Counted from the stretch's first letter, positions 1 through 14,107 are shown. The stretch: DNA of 64,000 bases from Patagioenas fasciata (GCF_037038585.1 NC_092524.1:40124001-40188000); one strand, 5' to 3'. The notes: a model not told the origin generated them from the sequence alone. Made by a program: numbers and translations.

Positions 1-3000
1 ATTGGTAACTTTTCCAGATCTTTACCCAGGGAGTTTAGAGATCAAACAGCTGAGCATTGCTTGAATGAAGTACTTGCTTTCTCTTTACAGTTCAATTTTC
101 TTGTCCCTTTTTCTAGAAATCCTCATCAGTCTGTAATTCAGGTAAAAACTGAGTTTCAGAGTGGGTCACACCAAAGTTGGCCGACAACTTCATATGCAAG
201 TTTTTATTAAGACAAAAAACAACAGGAGGGAATCCAGCCTAAAAATGGCTGAGGAGCATACAGAACATGAATGAAAACAGAAGCACCACCTCATGAAAAT
301 TAGCAGAAAGTATGGTTGGTTTTAACATAATAGTGATCAGCCTAGAATCCCATGTTTAATTCAAACACAGTTTTCATTAGTAATTTTCACCTCATACATT
401 ATTAATTTATGAACGTGATCAGATATTCACATGACACTATGCTTGGAGTCACTTGACTCAAATTAGAACTTGTCAAAGCTAAAATGTTAGCTTAATACTA
501 TTTTTTTTTGTGAAAGGAATCATGCCTGCTTTCAGGAATAAAGGCTACTGAGTGAGCAGCAAATCCCAGTGCTTACAAAATCATAGAATTTCAGAAGTTC
601 TTATTTGTCTTAAAAAGCACTTCCATAGACTGGAGTTATGAATTATAGCTACCTGCAGTAAGATGCAGTTGGACTTAATGACCCAAGAGTATGATTGTAT
701 GAGTATGATATCCCATTAACAGTTCTGTCAAAAAAGGTTATCGGTTCTTTTCATTAACTAAATTACATTTATCTTATGATAAAAAAAGAAATGGCCCTTT
801 TACTTTGCTATAAAAGTTTTACTTTCCCACCAGTTTGTTTGAATAGTCTCACACAAATAGGCACCAAACTCATAGGGCACATTTTCCTTTGTCATCCTCA
901 TCCTATTTGATTTAGGACATCTATTCAATGCACAAAAACACTTCAGACCTTTTCCCTTGCATTTCCCCTGTGGAGGAGTTTGGAAATGGCAGCATCACCT
1001 CCATTTTGGGGCAGGTGGAAGGCCTTAAAAAGGGCTATGATTATGAGATTTTTTTGGGTTTGTCTGAAAAGACAGCAGAGAACTGGATTCCCTAATCCAT
1101 GAGGTCCTTTCCACACCTAGTTTCTAACAATCCACTTGAATCGGCTTCCCAAAAAGCCTCTCAGTTGCCTTCTGTACTATGTTCCTTTTGAACACTCAAC
1201 CTAAAAGTAGCCCAAGAATGACCTATGTAAGGGAACATAGGGATGAGGACCTAAGCAGCATACAGAGCTATAAATACAATTAATTTATGTAACTCTTAGC
1301 AGTGTCTACCAGTATTTCAAGACAAAATTGAGTGAAGTTTTAGGCTTCTCCCACCCTCCCCTACATATTTAGAAAGGCAGAATGTTTATACAACACAAAG
1401 AGGTTAAATAATCCCTGTGGTGGACTCACCTTGATAGCAGCTAAGCCCATAAAGCTGCTTACTCACTCCCCCGCTCCTCTAGCACGATGGGGGAAGAAAA
1501 TAGGAAGAACTAAAGCAAGAAAAATCCTGGGTCAAGATAAAAATATTTTAATAAATGAAGGAAAAGAGGAAGAAAAAAAAAAACGCAGACAAAATAAGTG
1601 ACGCAAAGGCACTCACCACCTCCCATGGCTAGACCACTGCTCAGCTACTCTCTGAGGAAAACACTAAAACCCCCTCCCCTCCATTTTGTTGCTAGGACAA
1701 CATTTATGGCATGAAATAGCTTTAGTCACTTCAGGGTCATCTGCCTAGTTGTGTCCCCTCTCAATTTCTTGTTGATCTGTTAGCTGAGGAGGGTGGGCAG
1801 AGTGGAAAACAGAGATGACCTTGCCAATGTGCAAACTCTGTTCAGCAACAGTTAAAACATGAGTGTGTCTTCAACACTTTTTTGGTCACAAATCTAAAAC
1901 CTAGCACCATACAAGCTGCTGTGAAAAAAAAAATTAACTCCATCCCAGCCATACCTATTTGTATTCTAAAATCTTGCATTCCTCCCTTGCGCTTTCTGTC
2001 AAGTGTGACACGTGATTTTTATCTAGCTACACTGTGTGGAAAGGCCAGGTGTGAGGATTTTAACCACTGTTAACAATTCTCAAGCGCTTAGGGCTACCAT
2101 ATTTTTTTCCCCGTAAGAATTGAGGGAAGTTTTACACTGAGAAAAACAGGCTATATGAAAAAAACAGACCTTCCTTCTTTCCTCTACATTATAGACATTT
2201 TATTAAAGCAAACATTTTTACCATCCTTCAATATTAACTATACCATTATTTAAAGTGTCTTAGATTTCTCAAGTACTTAGAAACACTAAAATATTATGGG
2301 GAACACACACTAGTCAAAGATTCCACTAAAAATACAGCAGCTTATAACTATATTTTAAGTTATCAGAAGTAGGGCTTTGCAAAGAAAAAGGTCTGCCATC
2401 ATTACCTACAGGTTCATGAGAGGGAGTCAGTATAACAGAATTAACAGCTTTCAGCTGTAAAATTACTAATTCCAGTAATACAGTACATTAAACACGCCAT
2501 TTAAGATATATGCCAACTTAAACGACCACATATGGCATATCTATCTAATTATCACAGTTTGTGTTTTCATATGCGGAGCTGTTCTAGTTTTTAAACAATG
2601 TGTCAAAATGCACCATTTTATCTGAAAACAGAAAATGCTATCTTTTATAATACTAGTAGGTCAATACTGTATTTTTAACATGCAGTACTCTACATGTAAA
2701 AAAATACATTAACACAAGTCTCTAATGTTTTAGTAAGGCTTTTAGCTTTCTTACAAGTATGAAGTTAAAGTGCAAAATTAATAAGTTTCTCAAAGACACT
2801 ATTTTCAATATTTATTTTTCCTTTCAAGTCTTTAATTCACCAATTGACATACTAAGTCTTAAATTACAATGGACAAACTAAACAATCAAGTCAGTCATTC
2901 TCTCAGTTCTGCATGTGATCAAAAAAATACTGTGAAATAGCACATGTGCAGACATCAGTTGCAGTGAAGACAGACCTCACTTGTGTTCCTTCTTCATGTG

Positions 3001-6000
3001 CAATTTGACCTCACTCAGAACAATCGCTATTGCAGAATCATACATTCATATTGTAGTTCAGCACAAATCATGCCCTAAAATATTTTATTCCAGATTCCTC
3101 AGCTGGTGCTTGGTGTCACTTCAGCTGTTTAGAAAGATTTTTTTAAATGTTTCTTTGAGTAAATAAACAAAGAGCTTATGCATAGCTACCATGAAACATT
3201 ACATAATCGTAATCTCTCCTTTTGCAGCTCAAAATAGGACCATGTATTTTTATACAATTAAATCAAAGTGTGCATGGGAAGAAACAGTTAACACCTTACT
3301 AGCCAAATAATTGTAGCAGCCATTCCAAATGCTTTTGTTCTTGTTCAAGACTACTTAATAAAGGTAAAAATATGCCACTCAGTCATCAACTGCATTTTCC
3401 ACTGTCTCCCTCAGTCCTCTCAAATTACAAGGCTGTAGTTTTGATAACTTATTTCAACAGAGAGCAGACAATATCAAGATAAATACACTGTCCTATTCTA
3501 AAAACACATATGACACTATAAATAAGAACACAGAAGTGTTTAATTAAGTGCCTCCTCAGGATTTTCTTCAGTGTTTGTTTTTAAATAAGCAACAAGTGCT
3601 TGAATCTGCATTTACCTTTACAGGTGGTTTCTGTTAAACTCAAAATTAAACCCGTAGAAAAAAAAGGTTTGCTTGCTGAAATAACTTGAAAGACACTAAA
3701 ATTTGAACACTAAGCCAAAATACTTTTAGATTTTCATTTTCAGTAAATAAATCAGAGAATAAAAGCTTGTGTAAACAACTGGACTATCCAGAATATAGGC
3801 AAACACAAAGTACTCCAACTTTTTTTCCTTACTGAGAAGCAGAATGGTATATATATTTCCTTTGTACACACTTAATCAGTCTTGTCCCTGATAAAAAGTC
3901 CAAACAATGATCCTAAAAGATGAGTCAAAACATTTTATGTAATAAGAAATAAAAATAGGACAATTTGACTTCGTCATTACTATTTAAAGTTAAAATGCCA
4001 ATATTTTATTAGATTTTTAGAAACTTTACCTGTGCCTTTTAACATTTCAATTAGAACATTAATTACAGAATCCTTCCCATTAATTGTTTAGATATTTTAA
4101 AATAATTCAGTCTGTTTCATACTTCATAAATTTTGATTTGCACCTTTCAAAACTAAAATAAAACAACTATGTTGGACCAAAAAAAGAAAAATGTAATTCT
4201 TGTACCAAGAGCAATTATTTGCAAATGGAAACACATTCTGGAAAATGTTTAGTTTCAAGAGGATTTGTAACTGAATTTGGATTAGATCTAATGCTTCTCT
4301 TTTTAAATGGACCTTTTAGCAAGACTAGCATATATTAACATAAAGCCAGTATTTTCCTACATGGATTTACTGAACAGATTCACAAATATATTAAAAACCC
4401 AGTCTATACATAGAGACACAGAATTATTCTTTTAGTATCAGAAAATCCAGCCATGTTTTAAAGCAGAGCAAAAAATATGACAATTACAAAACATTATTGA
4501 TTATATATGGTAAGTTTTTATCATTTGTCCTTTTTTTTTTTGGTATTAGGAAAGTGTTGCACTTCCACATTACAAACTGACCGGAACATTTAAAACATTG
4601 TAATTTTTATTGCAAAGAGAACATGACTAAAAGCAAAGGCTATAAAACTCTTATGTCAAAAAGGGAGAACATGTATGTTTGGAAGTTCCTACTGAAAACC
4701 TGTATTATATAGCTATTTTTTATAAACATCTGGTTATATCTGTAAAGGCATTCTACAGTATCCCTACCAAAGTACATGCCTTATCGCTGCATTCATCATC
4801 TACTTGACTATTAAAAATGAATGTAGGAAGAAAGACATCTGCAAACAGAGATTCAAACACCTCTAGCAAGCTGAAAGAAGATCAATTACTATTGTTTGCA
4901 AGGCTAGAAAATGGTAAGAACACATCCCTCCTCAGAGGAAAAGGCAGCAGTAAATGTTAACTACTGTAGATGAGTACCAAGAAAACAACAAACACACACA
5001 AAAAATCCTTTGCTAGAAAAGGGAAAACCCTTAGAAAGAGAGAATTATTTTACCAAAGATCTTAACTGGAATCACATAGCTTTTTTTTTTTTTTCTTAAG
5101 TATGTGCTACTATTTATCTATCCCTATGTGAAAACACACCAATATGGACCACGTAGACTGGATGCATATTCCACCTTGCATAAATTTAATACTTACCTGA
5201 ATTTAATGTTTATATACAGACACTGCTGGTAATTTTACTGACTTTGTAAGAATGTTTCCACTCACTTTAGTGGAATGCAGTGGCAAACAGGAAAGAAATT
5301 ATCACTTTCTGTCCTTACGCTTAAGAAACAATAAAAAAATAATTTGTATTCCTTTTTGCTGAAAGTAATAGAACATCAGTAGTCGAAAAATGGAAGAACT
5401 GAATCACACTGGACTAACCCAAATACATAAAGATTTTGGACAAGTTTAAGAAATGCTCATATTCAGTGGTATTCAAGGAATACAAAGAACAGGAAAAAAA
5501 TAATCAGAATTTCACTACTTCCAAAAAATCTTCACCCTATCTAAAAACAGGAAGTTTTGCTTACCATCAAAATCTGAATTCATCATGCGCAGTGATGGTT
5601 ACATTTCACTAACAGAATTTCTATTCTGAACATCACATATAAAAGTAGAAGTAAAAAAAAAAAATGTATGTTAAACTGCTTATGAAATAAACTACAAATT
5701 ATACAGCACTTAGAACGTATTGAACTACTACTCTGAGATTCAGAATTTAAAGGTTTGTAGATGGAAAACTTGGAGCTCTAAAAAATAACTTGAAGATTAA
5801 AAATTGAAATTAAATACTTGTTGAGACTGAATAAGTGGCTTTTCTCCAAATAAGTAGCATACATATAGTAATTTTTGGACAAAATATATCTAATAATCTT
5901 CAGAATTTGTAATATGGTCTGTCCAGTAAGATTCCTCAATCTCCCCTGTGGAAAGCAACAAGCATCAGGGACATTCCACACCTTCAAGCAGATGACACTC

Positions 6001-9000
6001 TAAGTTATTTCAACCCAGAAGAAACATGTATACAGAAATCCAATATGGAAACCATCTTTTGCTTTTGAGTAAAGAAAAATGAAACTGAGGAATCCAAGAT
6101 TTAAATGCTACATGAAGACTGCTGTGCTCTAAGAATATTAGAGATTAAAACAATGGAACCTGCTTAAAGCAGAGGGAAACATTAAAAATTATTCAATACA
6201 AAATGATAATGTCTACGCAAATGTCCTGAAGTATCTTGGTCTTTCCCTCTACATACAGACTTACCTACAAGGATTCCAGAATATCTGTGGATCCGAATCC
6301 ACATCACAATTCACACATCTGTTACTTTATAAACTCGATCACTTCACATAAAATATACCATCATTCTCCCTTGCTTTGCCAACAAACCACATAACAATTC
6401 AAACAGCACATTTTCATCTAAATTAGCATTGCAATATTTCACCTCCTTCTAGACCTCCTGAAGTAGGTCATATTACAAATATGAAATTTATATTAGTTCT
6501 TGAAATACTTTTAGTTTTAAGCACACTTGACTTGAATATCAGATAGCCATCATCAGCTTATCTCCACCTCCCAAGTAAGTATACTTTGCAATATGAAAAA
6601 CTCATGACACAAAAACAGTGCTACTAACATATACTAATTTACACCAAACCCCCTGCAGGCTTTCTTAGGTTTGTTTTCAGAAAAATCTTCAACAGGAAGA
6701 AATTAAGACACCTTCATGCTTACAAGAGTATTACAATCACCCAGTCTCATCTCCTATGTAATAACATTTCACAGAAAAAAAAAACAAACCCTGCATTATC
6801 TTAGGAGCCCATTTAACTATATGTATATTTTGAGGAAAATGTCATTAAATTTCAATTGCAGTTGAAATATCACAACCCTTAGTACATTGTTGTGATCACT
6901 TCTGAAAGTTTGTATTGGGAGAAACAGGCACCCAGGTCTGAACTGGTCATTTTACTAAAAAGCCAAGTACTTAAATAAACAATGAAAAAAAAAAAAAAAT
7001 CATTGATCTTCAGACAGCCAATACAAAACTGCCAATATTTACAAAAGACTTCTGTACAAAAGAAAACACACACAAAAAGTTTAGTACAAGATGAAACTTA
7101 AAAAGTCCCTTGACTAGCCAACAATGAAAGTTTAGTATGTCATTTATACACCATATTAACAAATTATTCCATCAGAAAAGGACAGAAAAAGTGAATAAAT
7201 AATGAGGTGTTTATTTTTCCTCATTCTAAGGATACACATGAGTGTTGGAGAAGGGCAAAATCAAGGCACTTTTCGTACAATTATGGATGCCTAGATTTTG
7301 TGCCCTTCTTATGTCTGCACCCTCCAAATCAGTAAGCGCTAAGTTAATGAAGTGTGAAGGACAGAAGTGGAACTATTTCTGAACATCAAAAACCACATTC
7401 TTTCAAATAGTTAAGTGCTATCAAAACCATAAGCCACTGGAAAAGATAATACAGAAACAAGAGAATGAATAGTTACTAATCAATAAAGTACCATTTGAAA
7501 ACTGAAATAAAATTAACTAGGTATAAATATATTACTTAAACCAAATACTGACCTTGCTACCACTATCCACTCTATGCTTCTGAGACTAGAATGTTATAAA
7601 ACATTTGCATAAACTGAGGAGGCTTTGGTTTTAAAAGGTACAAGAAACCTAAAGGAGGACAAATATAGCTGCGCATTTCATTCACCAAGAACTTGCAAGA
7701 TTAATGCTCTGAGTCTAGCAGTTACGTGCGGATTTCTACGTACATTTAAAAACACTGCTTTTAACAGCCTAACTGACTTAAGATCTGGCTACCTGAGGAA
7801 CCATTTGTTTCTTCTAGATACTCATTATTCAGTGAAAGAACTCATGAACTCAAGTAAAATGAAGAGGTACTGGCTACACAAGATAAATTCCTTTTTTTTT
7901 TTTTTTAGAGACTCTTTCCTGTCCAATCCTATGAGTTTGCCTGCTCATCACACAAAATTGTCCTATCTTTTTTTTCTGGTTATTTGGGACCAATTACTCA
8001 GGAAAAAAAAAAAAAAAAAAGAAAAAAACGCATCCATTCAATACATCATGTTGGCACTTAGTAGAACAGCTAGTCATACATGTAGATCCACACAGAACCT
8101 ATAAACTTGTAAAATTAAAAAGTACATATTTTATTTTTGTTAAAAGCAGTGCAAAGACTAGATGAGCACTTGGCATTACCAACCTAAAAAAACTTCCAGG
8201 TTGGGTTTTTTTGAGCATTTCACTATGCTAGAAAATATATGCTGCTTGAGGAAGAGCAATCTCAACAAAAACTAGTAGACTTCAGTGTGCTACATGGCAC
8301 AACAAAAGACTCAGAAATCAGGAAGTGATACAAGGAGGTCCTTGGGAATCCAATTTTTACTTTAGATTGACAGAGTCACCAAGTGTTCATCTAATACAGT
8401 AAGTAGAAGACATATGAAGAAAGAAGTGTGCACACATGCAAGACAGAAAATAAACCCCATACATGTTCTATGTCTAACAGTTCTCATTGCAACAAATCAT
8501 GTTTATAAAGTTTTATGGCATCCAGTAGCAGCATTTCATTGCAGACCTTTGAAAATCAGCACATACAGAATGACAGAAGAGCCTCTCTTGTTCCACAGAA
8601 GCTTCTTCAAATCCAGGTCAATAAACAGCTACAAATATTCTGTAACTTCAGTACAATACTGTTGCAAAAACGGTATCTGCTACAGCACTGGAACTGCTGC
8701 TCCTGCTAGTATTACTATAAACCCTACTACCTACACTCTGGTGTTTACTAACGCCAAATTACAGATGGGGACAAAGTGTAAACCTCAGATAAATCAAATT
8801 CCAACTCAGCATATGGCCCAACTGGTCTTTCGTTTTCCTTCCCTCATATCCATGATATTTAACTGCCCAGCTCCTTGGGAATCCACTTTGATACAGCTTT
8901 AATTCCATAAACGCACTGGATGCTCAAAGCCAACTGAATGGACACATGGCATTTCCTGCTTTTCCAGTGCATGACTTCATATAAATATTTTTTATAATTT

Positions 9001-9526
9001 ATGTTATAAAAATAAAGACTCCACAGTTGTATATTCATTTAAGTATTTGTAATTTTTCATGTACAGTTTGAAAAACAGAGCTTAGAACAAACTAGGAAGA
9101 TGATAAATTACTGCTGCCTCTGATTATCTGGTTCTCTACACAGAATTTTCTTCCTCATATTGCCAATGAAGAATTTAAAAAGAACTAAATCCACTACTTG
9201 AAAATAAAGCAAAATACATGTACATATGAATCTTCCAAGAGCTTTGGAGGTGTGCACTATGGTTCTTGATTCAAGCAAACAGGTGCCGCTCTATGAAGTG
9301 GGGGAAAATAGTACAAATGTGTGAAGCTCTTTATGTGGGAAATTACAAGAGAGTTAAATGGCACTGAGCAAGGCACAAAAAGGACTTTTAAAATAGAAAC
9401 AAGGGAACATGCAGAGAACCTCAGTATCTAATTTAATTAATGATTGAGAATGCAAAGGCTCCAACTGGTGAAACATTAGCAGCAGCCATGAATTTCACTG
9501 TAGTTCTGTATAACAAGTAATCTTAC
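1..9526 (-). other. NOVA1: NOVA1 intron 2, distal part
   Basis: AT-rich DNA downstream of the candidate exon. I recognise no coding exon, RNA gene or clear transposon. Short A/T homopolymer runs are frequent, for example near 7.9-8.03 kb. A weak resemblance to a CR1 3' end occurs near 670-715. The 162-codon plus-strand open frame at 8414-8902 has no recognisable domain and is probably chance. In mammals the NOVA1 intron at this position is very large, so the absence of exon 3 is expected. Confidence 0.75.
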
Positions 9527-9666
9527 CTGAGTGATTCTCAAAAAAATGTCAACACATCGATTGTATTTTTCATCTGATCCTGTCAATGCTGAGATGACAG
9601 GCCCTGCAGGATGCAGTGAGAGATCAATGATGAAAAACAGATGTTTAGTCTTTTCATAATCAAAAC
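9527..9666 (-). CDS. Candidate alternative NOVA1 exon (KH-like C-terminal half)
   Basis: Seen: on the minus strand an acceptor (pyrimidine-rich stretch, then CTTGTAG) precedes 140 nt with no stop in one frame. These end in ACTCAG and a near-perfect donor, GTAAGA. Entered in phase 1, as NOVA1 exon 2 would require, it completes a Gly codon and adds 46 codons beginning FDYEKTKHLFF and ending GSDEKYNRCVDIFLRITQ. Known: in KH domains a short strand ending in Gly, then a helix of the form G-x-x-E-x-x-x-x-a-v-x-x-I, follows the variable loop. The segment VISALTG plus the final 17 residues fits that pattern. The exon leaves in phase 0, the same phase as the normal NOVA1 exon 3. Inference: it may be a mutually exclusive substitute for exon 3. 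If included together with exon 3 it would shift the frame. Alternatives are an exon of an unrelated nested transcript, or a chance open frame between splice-like sites. Confidence 0.5.
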
Positions 9667-11974
9667 CTACAAGACCAGGCAAATGAAAAATTTTGTCTGA
9701 AATTCATGCTTCTTTATATCCAAAAAATGCTGATGTTACATCATCACTTCCATCTATGTAAGTTGTCAAAGGTGTCTCTTCCTCACTTAGCAGGGATCTG
9801 ACCCCAGATCATTCATATCATCAACATACAACTTTAAACCTGGTCCCTAATATAGTATTTTTTCAAGTGCTGTCTGGTCACATAGTTAGTTATTTAATTC
9901 CCCCTAGCCTTTTATGAAGGAGACTTAATTTTGTCCATCAGTTATGCAGAATATTAAACCTTACACAATTTACTGCAATTCACAAGTCAAGAAAAGCAAT
10001 GCACAACAGTACTGCTCATAACTAGCTCAAGCAGGGAGTGACAAATTCATATTCAAAAGTTACAAAGGCATGTTAGCATTGTACTGTTGGGAGCTGACTT
10101 CCATAAATGTCTTTCCAAATACTGCCTTAAACTGGCATTTCCATCAGACCAGTTCAATACTTGCAAATAAATTTTAGTGTTTGGTTATAATCAAGAACAG
10201 TAGATTTAATATTAAGTAAACTCGAGCCAGATTCAGCGATAATTAATATCAAATATGTTAAAGTGAAAACAAGTTAATATGGGGGCTTGGGAATTTAGAC
10301 AGTTATTATGTATTAAAATATTTAATATGTCTATTAAGTATAGGGGAAAATTAGAACAGAGTATCCTGACAATTATTCATTTTTAAATTCAAATACAAGC
10401 AACAGAGTTAATCCTTATTATGCTATGAATAATCACAAATTGGGATGCAGATACCCCTGAAACCAAAACAAAAATAGGATGGAATAGAGCTTGACAAATA
10501 ATGTAACATTTAAAAGATCTCTAGGCTAAACTCAGGTTTGATATTTCCTTTGGCATATGGAAAGACAGAATGGCCCTGAATACCAGGGGGATGTAAGAAA
10601 CCTGACGAATTCCCAAGTTGCATTATGCAGTCAGGAAGAAGATGGTAATACATCTACAGTAAACTTTACTGTCTCACATATGCACAACACACGTATTTAT
10701 TGCAATTGTCAAATAACAAACTCCAATTTTACACCCATCCATGTTACTAGAAATCCTTAGAAGAGTCGCAAGACTGAGTTGGCCAGCACAAGCATACCCC
10801 ACTACAGAGCATACCGCAGAACACCACAAATTCATTCCAGACACAAACAATAAAACTCTTTGCACTTACAGAAAACTGTATTTGTTGTCAGAATAAACAA
10901 AAATATTTTTGCAAAGTCCATTATAATGGTGACATTTCAAAAACATGTTTATCAGCTTCATTACTCCACAGACATATTTGATAAACAGGAAAAATGTATT
11001 ACAGTTTTAGATTGTAGTACGTGAAGGATTTTATGCCAGTGTCAAATGAATCCAATTAGAAAACTAAAAGGCCTACCTAGAAACATGACCATCAATAAGT
11101 GCCAAAAAAGCAGTCTTTCCATTTCTAGTATGTATTGCATTTTATACCGTGACACTGCAGCCTCTGAGGGTCAGATTAATTAAGATCAACAGCAGCTGCA
11201 GAGCAACGTGAGAAGCACACTGCCACGGCTCTCACCAGTCCAGCCCAATTACCTGCAGCATTCCCACACTGGACAACTGACAACTACCACACTCCTCACC
11301 AAGTCATTAACTCCCACTGGCCTACTGATAAATGTTAGAAAACAAACTAGCCTCTTTTTAAGATGGACTGCCAAGCTGACTGCACCTGCTGCGGGATGCA
11401 ACGATGTGTCCCAGAGAAAAGTTTGTCAAATCTTTATTGATGTTGCTTAACTTTATGCTAAAACTGTGTCAAAGATGGAAATGAGATAGCAATGAAGCAC
11501 AAGCCCTCCTCCCAAATCCCGCTATGATCTACTTCTAAAAGCCTGTCTGACAAATTCACTAAATCCAAGGTTTTCTCCTCTGAACAAAAAGCTACTGATC
11601 ACTGATGAAATAAATTCTGTGGTCAGCTACTGAGGGCATTATCTAAGTTACCACAATTAAAGAATGAACAAGATCAGAGTATTTGAAAAATGTGTTGCTT
11701 GTTACAGGTTGCACCCATTTTAAAAAAAGTGAGAGCATGTTTCTTTTACTGGACAACAGAGAATAGGAAAACAATTATTAAGAGATTCAGACATTCCCTG
11801 TTTATATTTTTTAAATATTAGCTCCAAGACCTATGTTCTGACAAACATCCATGGAAACTGTGACCTATCTGCAAAACACCATCAAAGTATTCTATGGAAA
11901 TTTTAAAATTTGTGAAAGAAGAAAATTTAAAATTTTCAGTGCATATCAACTTCAGCTATTTTTCTTAGGTCTCA

Positions 11975-12111
11975 GGGGTTTGGTTCTGTTTGGGTTTTTG
12001 TTTGTTTGTTTGTTTTGGTTTTTTTTTTTTTGGTCTGGTTTGTTTGTTTTGTTACTGGGGTGGTTTTTTGTTGTTGTTATTGTTTTGTTTGTGGTTTTGT
12101 TTGTTTTCCCT
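11975..12111 (+). repeat. T/G-rich low-complexity (GTTT)n
   Basis: Runs of TTTG/GTTT and T on the plus strand; in the NOVA1 transcript direction this is CA/A-rich (AAACAAAC). No gene is implied. Confidence 0.9.
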
Positions 12112-12794
12112 TGGAATGCATGAGTCCAGAAAATATATATTTTTAATGAATACCTGCATTACAGAAATCTCAACTTTATCAAAAAGCAGTACTATTACTA
12201 GAAGCACCTTCATCTACATAAGCTCTCTAATCTACTAAGAATCACTTGGTTTTTAATTATATCGAAAACTAGGCAAAATCAATCACAATAAAAAGTTATA
12301 AATTATTAAATATAGCATTTCCCTGTGATAATAGCCACCCTCACTTCGTTCTTTATTTTGCCAACCAAGTGCACACAGTAGTTAGTCTGTACCATTTATT
12401 AAAGTTACACTAACCATTCCAAATCCATCACAAGTTGTTTTAAAGCTTTCTTATACAAGATGAAGACACTGCACTTTCTTGCAAACCAAAGCCATTTACT
12501 ATGTAAAAGCTTACGCATGCATTCACATTAATAAGTCCCTACAAGTAGAAGAAATCAGTGCAAAATTTCTACTTAAACTTCCAGTACTTAAACTTACACT
12601 GTGTGTGTTGGGGATGTAACAACCTCAAGATCACACCAAGTTACACATTCAGTTTCAGCTTCCTTTTAAATGTAAAATACTAAGTATCTGCTGGCTAACA
12701 AGCTAACTTTTTTTATTCTGTTCCAGTAACCAGGCAACAGACAACTGTCCAACTGAGAATTATCTCTCTGAACAGCTGGCAATCAACACTTGAG

Positions 12795-12980
12795 GGTTTT
12801 TGGTGGTTGTTTGGTTTGTTGTTGGTTTTTTGTTTTCATTTGGTTTGGTTTTGGGGTTTTTTTGTGTGTTTTTTTTGCTGTTTTGTTTATTTGTTTTGGT
12901 TTTTTTTTTTTTTGGGGGGGGTGGGTTTTTTTGTTTGTTTGGTTTTTTTCCTTTTTTTTTTGTTGCCTTTTTTTTTAATA
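12795..12980 (+). repeat. T/G-rich low-complexity
   Basis: GGTTTGTT, GGTTTT and poly-T units include a TTTTGGGGGGGGTGGG core near 12911-12926. Three plus-strand frames of 60-97 codons rich in Phe, Cys, Leu and Gly arise only from this composition. Confidence 0.9.
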
Positions 12981-14093
12981 GCAGAAAGATCAGTGAATAC
13001 TTCACAAACATCCATAGCTCTAGATTCCACCTCTGAAATCCCTACTCACTATTTAATCATTTCCTCAGTCCTACTACCCAAAAGTAATGCATACAAGTAA
13101 ATGTTTAGAAATCTATCTGAAAATCTTTTATATATACTTATGAAGTCACGAATTAGCCAATGTTAACAGCAAAACTATCAAGAATAGTGAGATGCGTTTA
13201 TTGATGTATGACAAACCACTGTCTAGGAACCATGACAACAGACAGCTAATAACTAATGCCATTTTCATATCTAACTCCATTACTCTTTTTTCTCTTCCAT
13301 AGCAGAAAAAGTCATATTTCACTTCAACATTATTTCAAGCATTGATTTTTAAAACAGATTTTTTTCACTACTAAACTCTAGTTTATTTTTAACAGTTATA
13401 AATGAACATGACAAATCCTTTCTTATATAAAGGAAATAATAACAGTGAACCAAGCTTGATATATTATACCTTTCCCATTCCTAACAGTATAATAGGAGTA
13501 ATGAAGCTAGAATGGGAAATTATTTATAAATTAATTATAAATTCCTGTAAAGTTCTGTTACTTACACATTCAACGTGTTTGAAAAGTTAAGTCAGAATAA
13601 AAGACTTTCCAAAAGGGCACTTGCACAAAGATTAGCTAGACGATACCCCATAACATGTGAATATCTCAAAAAAATCTGGTATTTCAAGGCAAAACATCTC
13701 AAATACATATAACTTAGTAAAAACATAACATAATATAGCCACACAACACTCTCTACAAGAGGCAGGGGGGAAACTCTCACCTTTGCATTCTCCAAACGTT
13801 TAGATCACTACTGATTAGAAATCTGCTATAAAAACAACATAGCTAATCTATTGTTAAAAGCAGTAAAACCTTATCCCCATTTAATTATGTTTTTATTAAT
13901 CTCTGCTCTTAATATGATCTAATTTCAGTACACATATGACTTCATATTCCAATAAATTGAAAAACACTAACCGAGCTCAAATTCACTCAAGCACCAAGTT
14001 CAGACCAGGCAAGATCCTGTTGCAAGATAAACAACATGATGCGATGTAACATAATTTTGTGCGTGTGTACATGTGAGACTGAGGCAGGAGCAC

Positions 14094-14107
14094 AGAGAGA
14101 GAGAGAG
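14094..14107 (+). repeat. Short (GA)n microsatellite
   Basis: AGAGAGAGAGAGAG in intron 2, followed by looser GA-rich sequence to about 14130. Confidence 0.85.

Noticed and set aside
660..720. Weak similarity to a plus-orientation CR1 3' end (GTTGGACTTAATGACCCAAG, then ATGATTGTATGAG)
   Set aside because: Too short and diverged to call without a repeat-library alignment.
7625..8104. 159-codon plus-strand frame
   Set aside because: It runs through poly-T and poly-A runs (Phe and Lys homopolymers) and matches no known protein.
8414..8902. 162-codon plus-strand frame
   Set aside because: No recognisable domain and no coding-like flanks, in intronic AT-rich DNA on the strand opposite to NOVA1. 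Probably chance.
12760..13100. Phe/Cys/Leu-rich plus-strand frames and a Lys/Pro/Asn-rich minus-strand frame
   Set aside because: Products of the T/G-rich low-complexity stretch.
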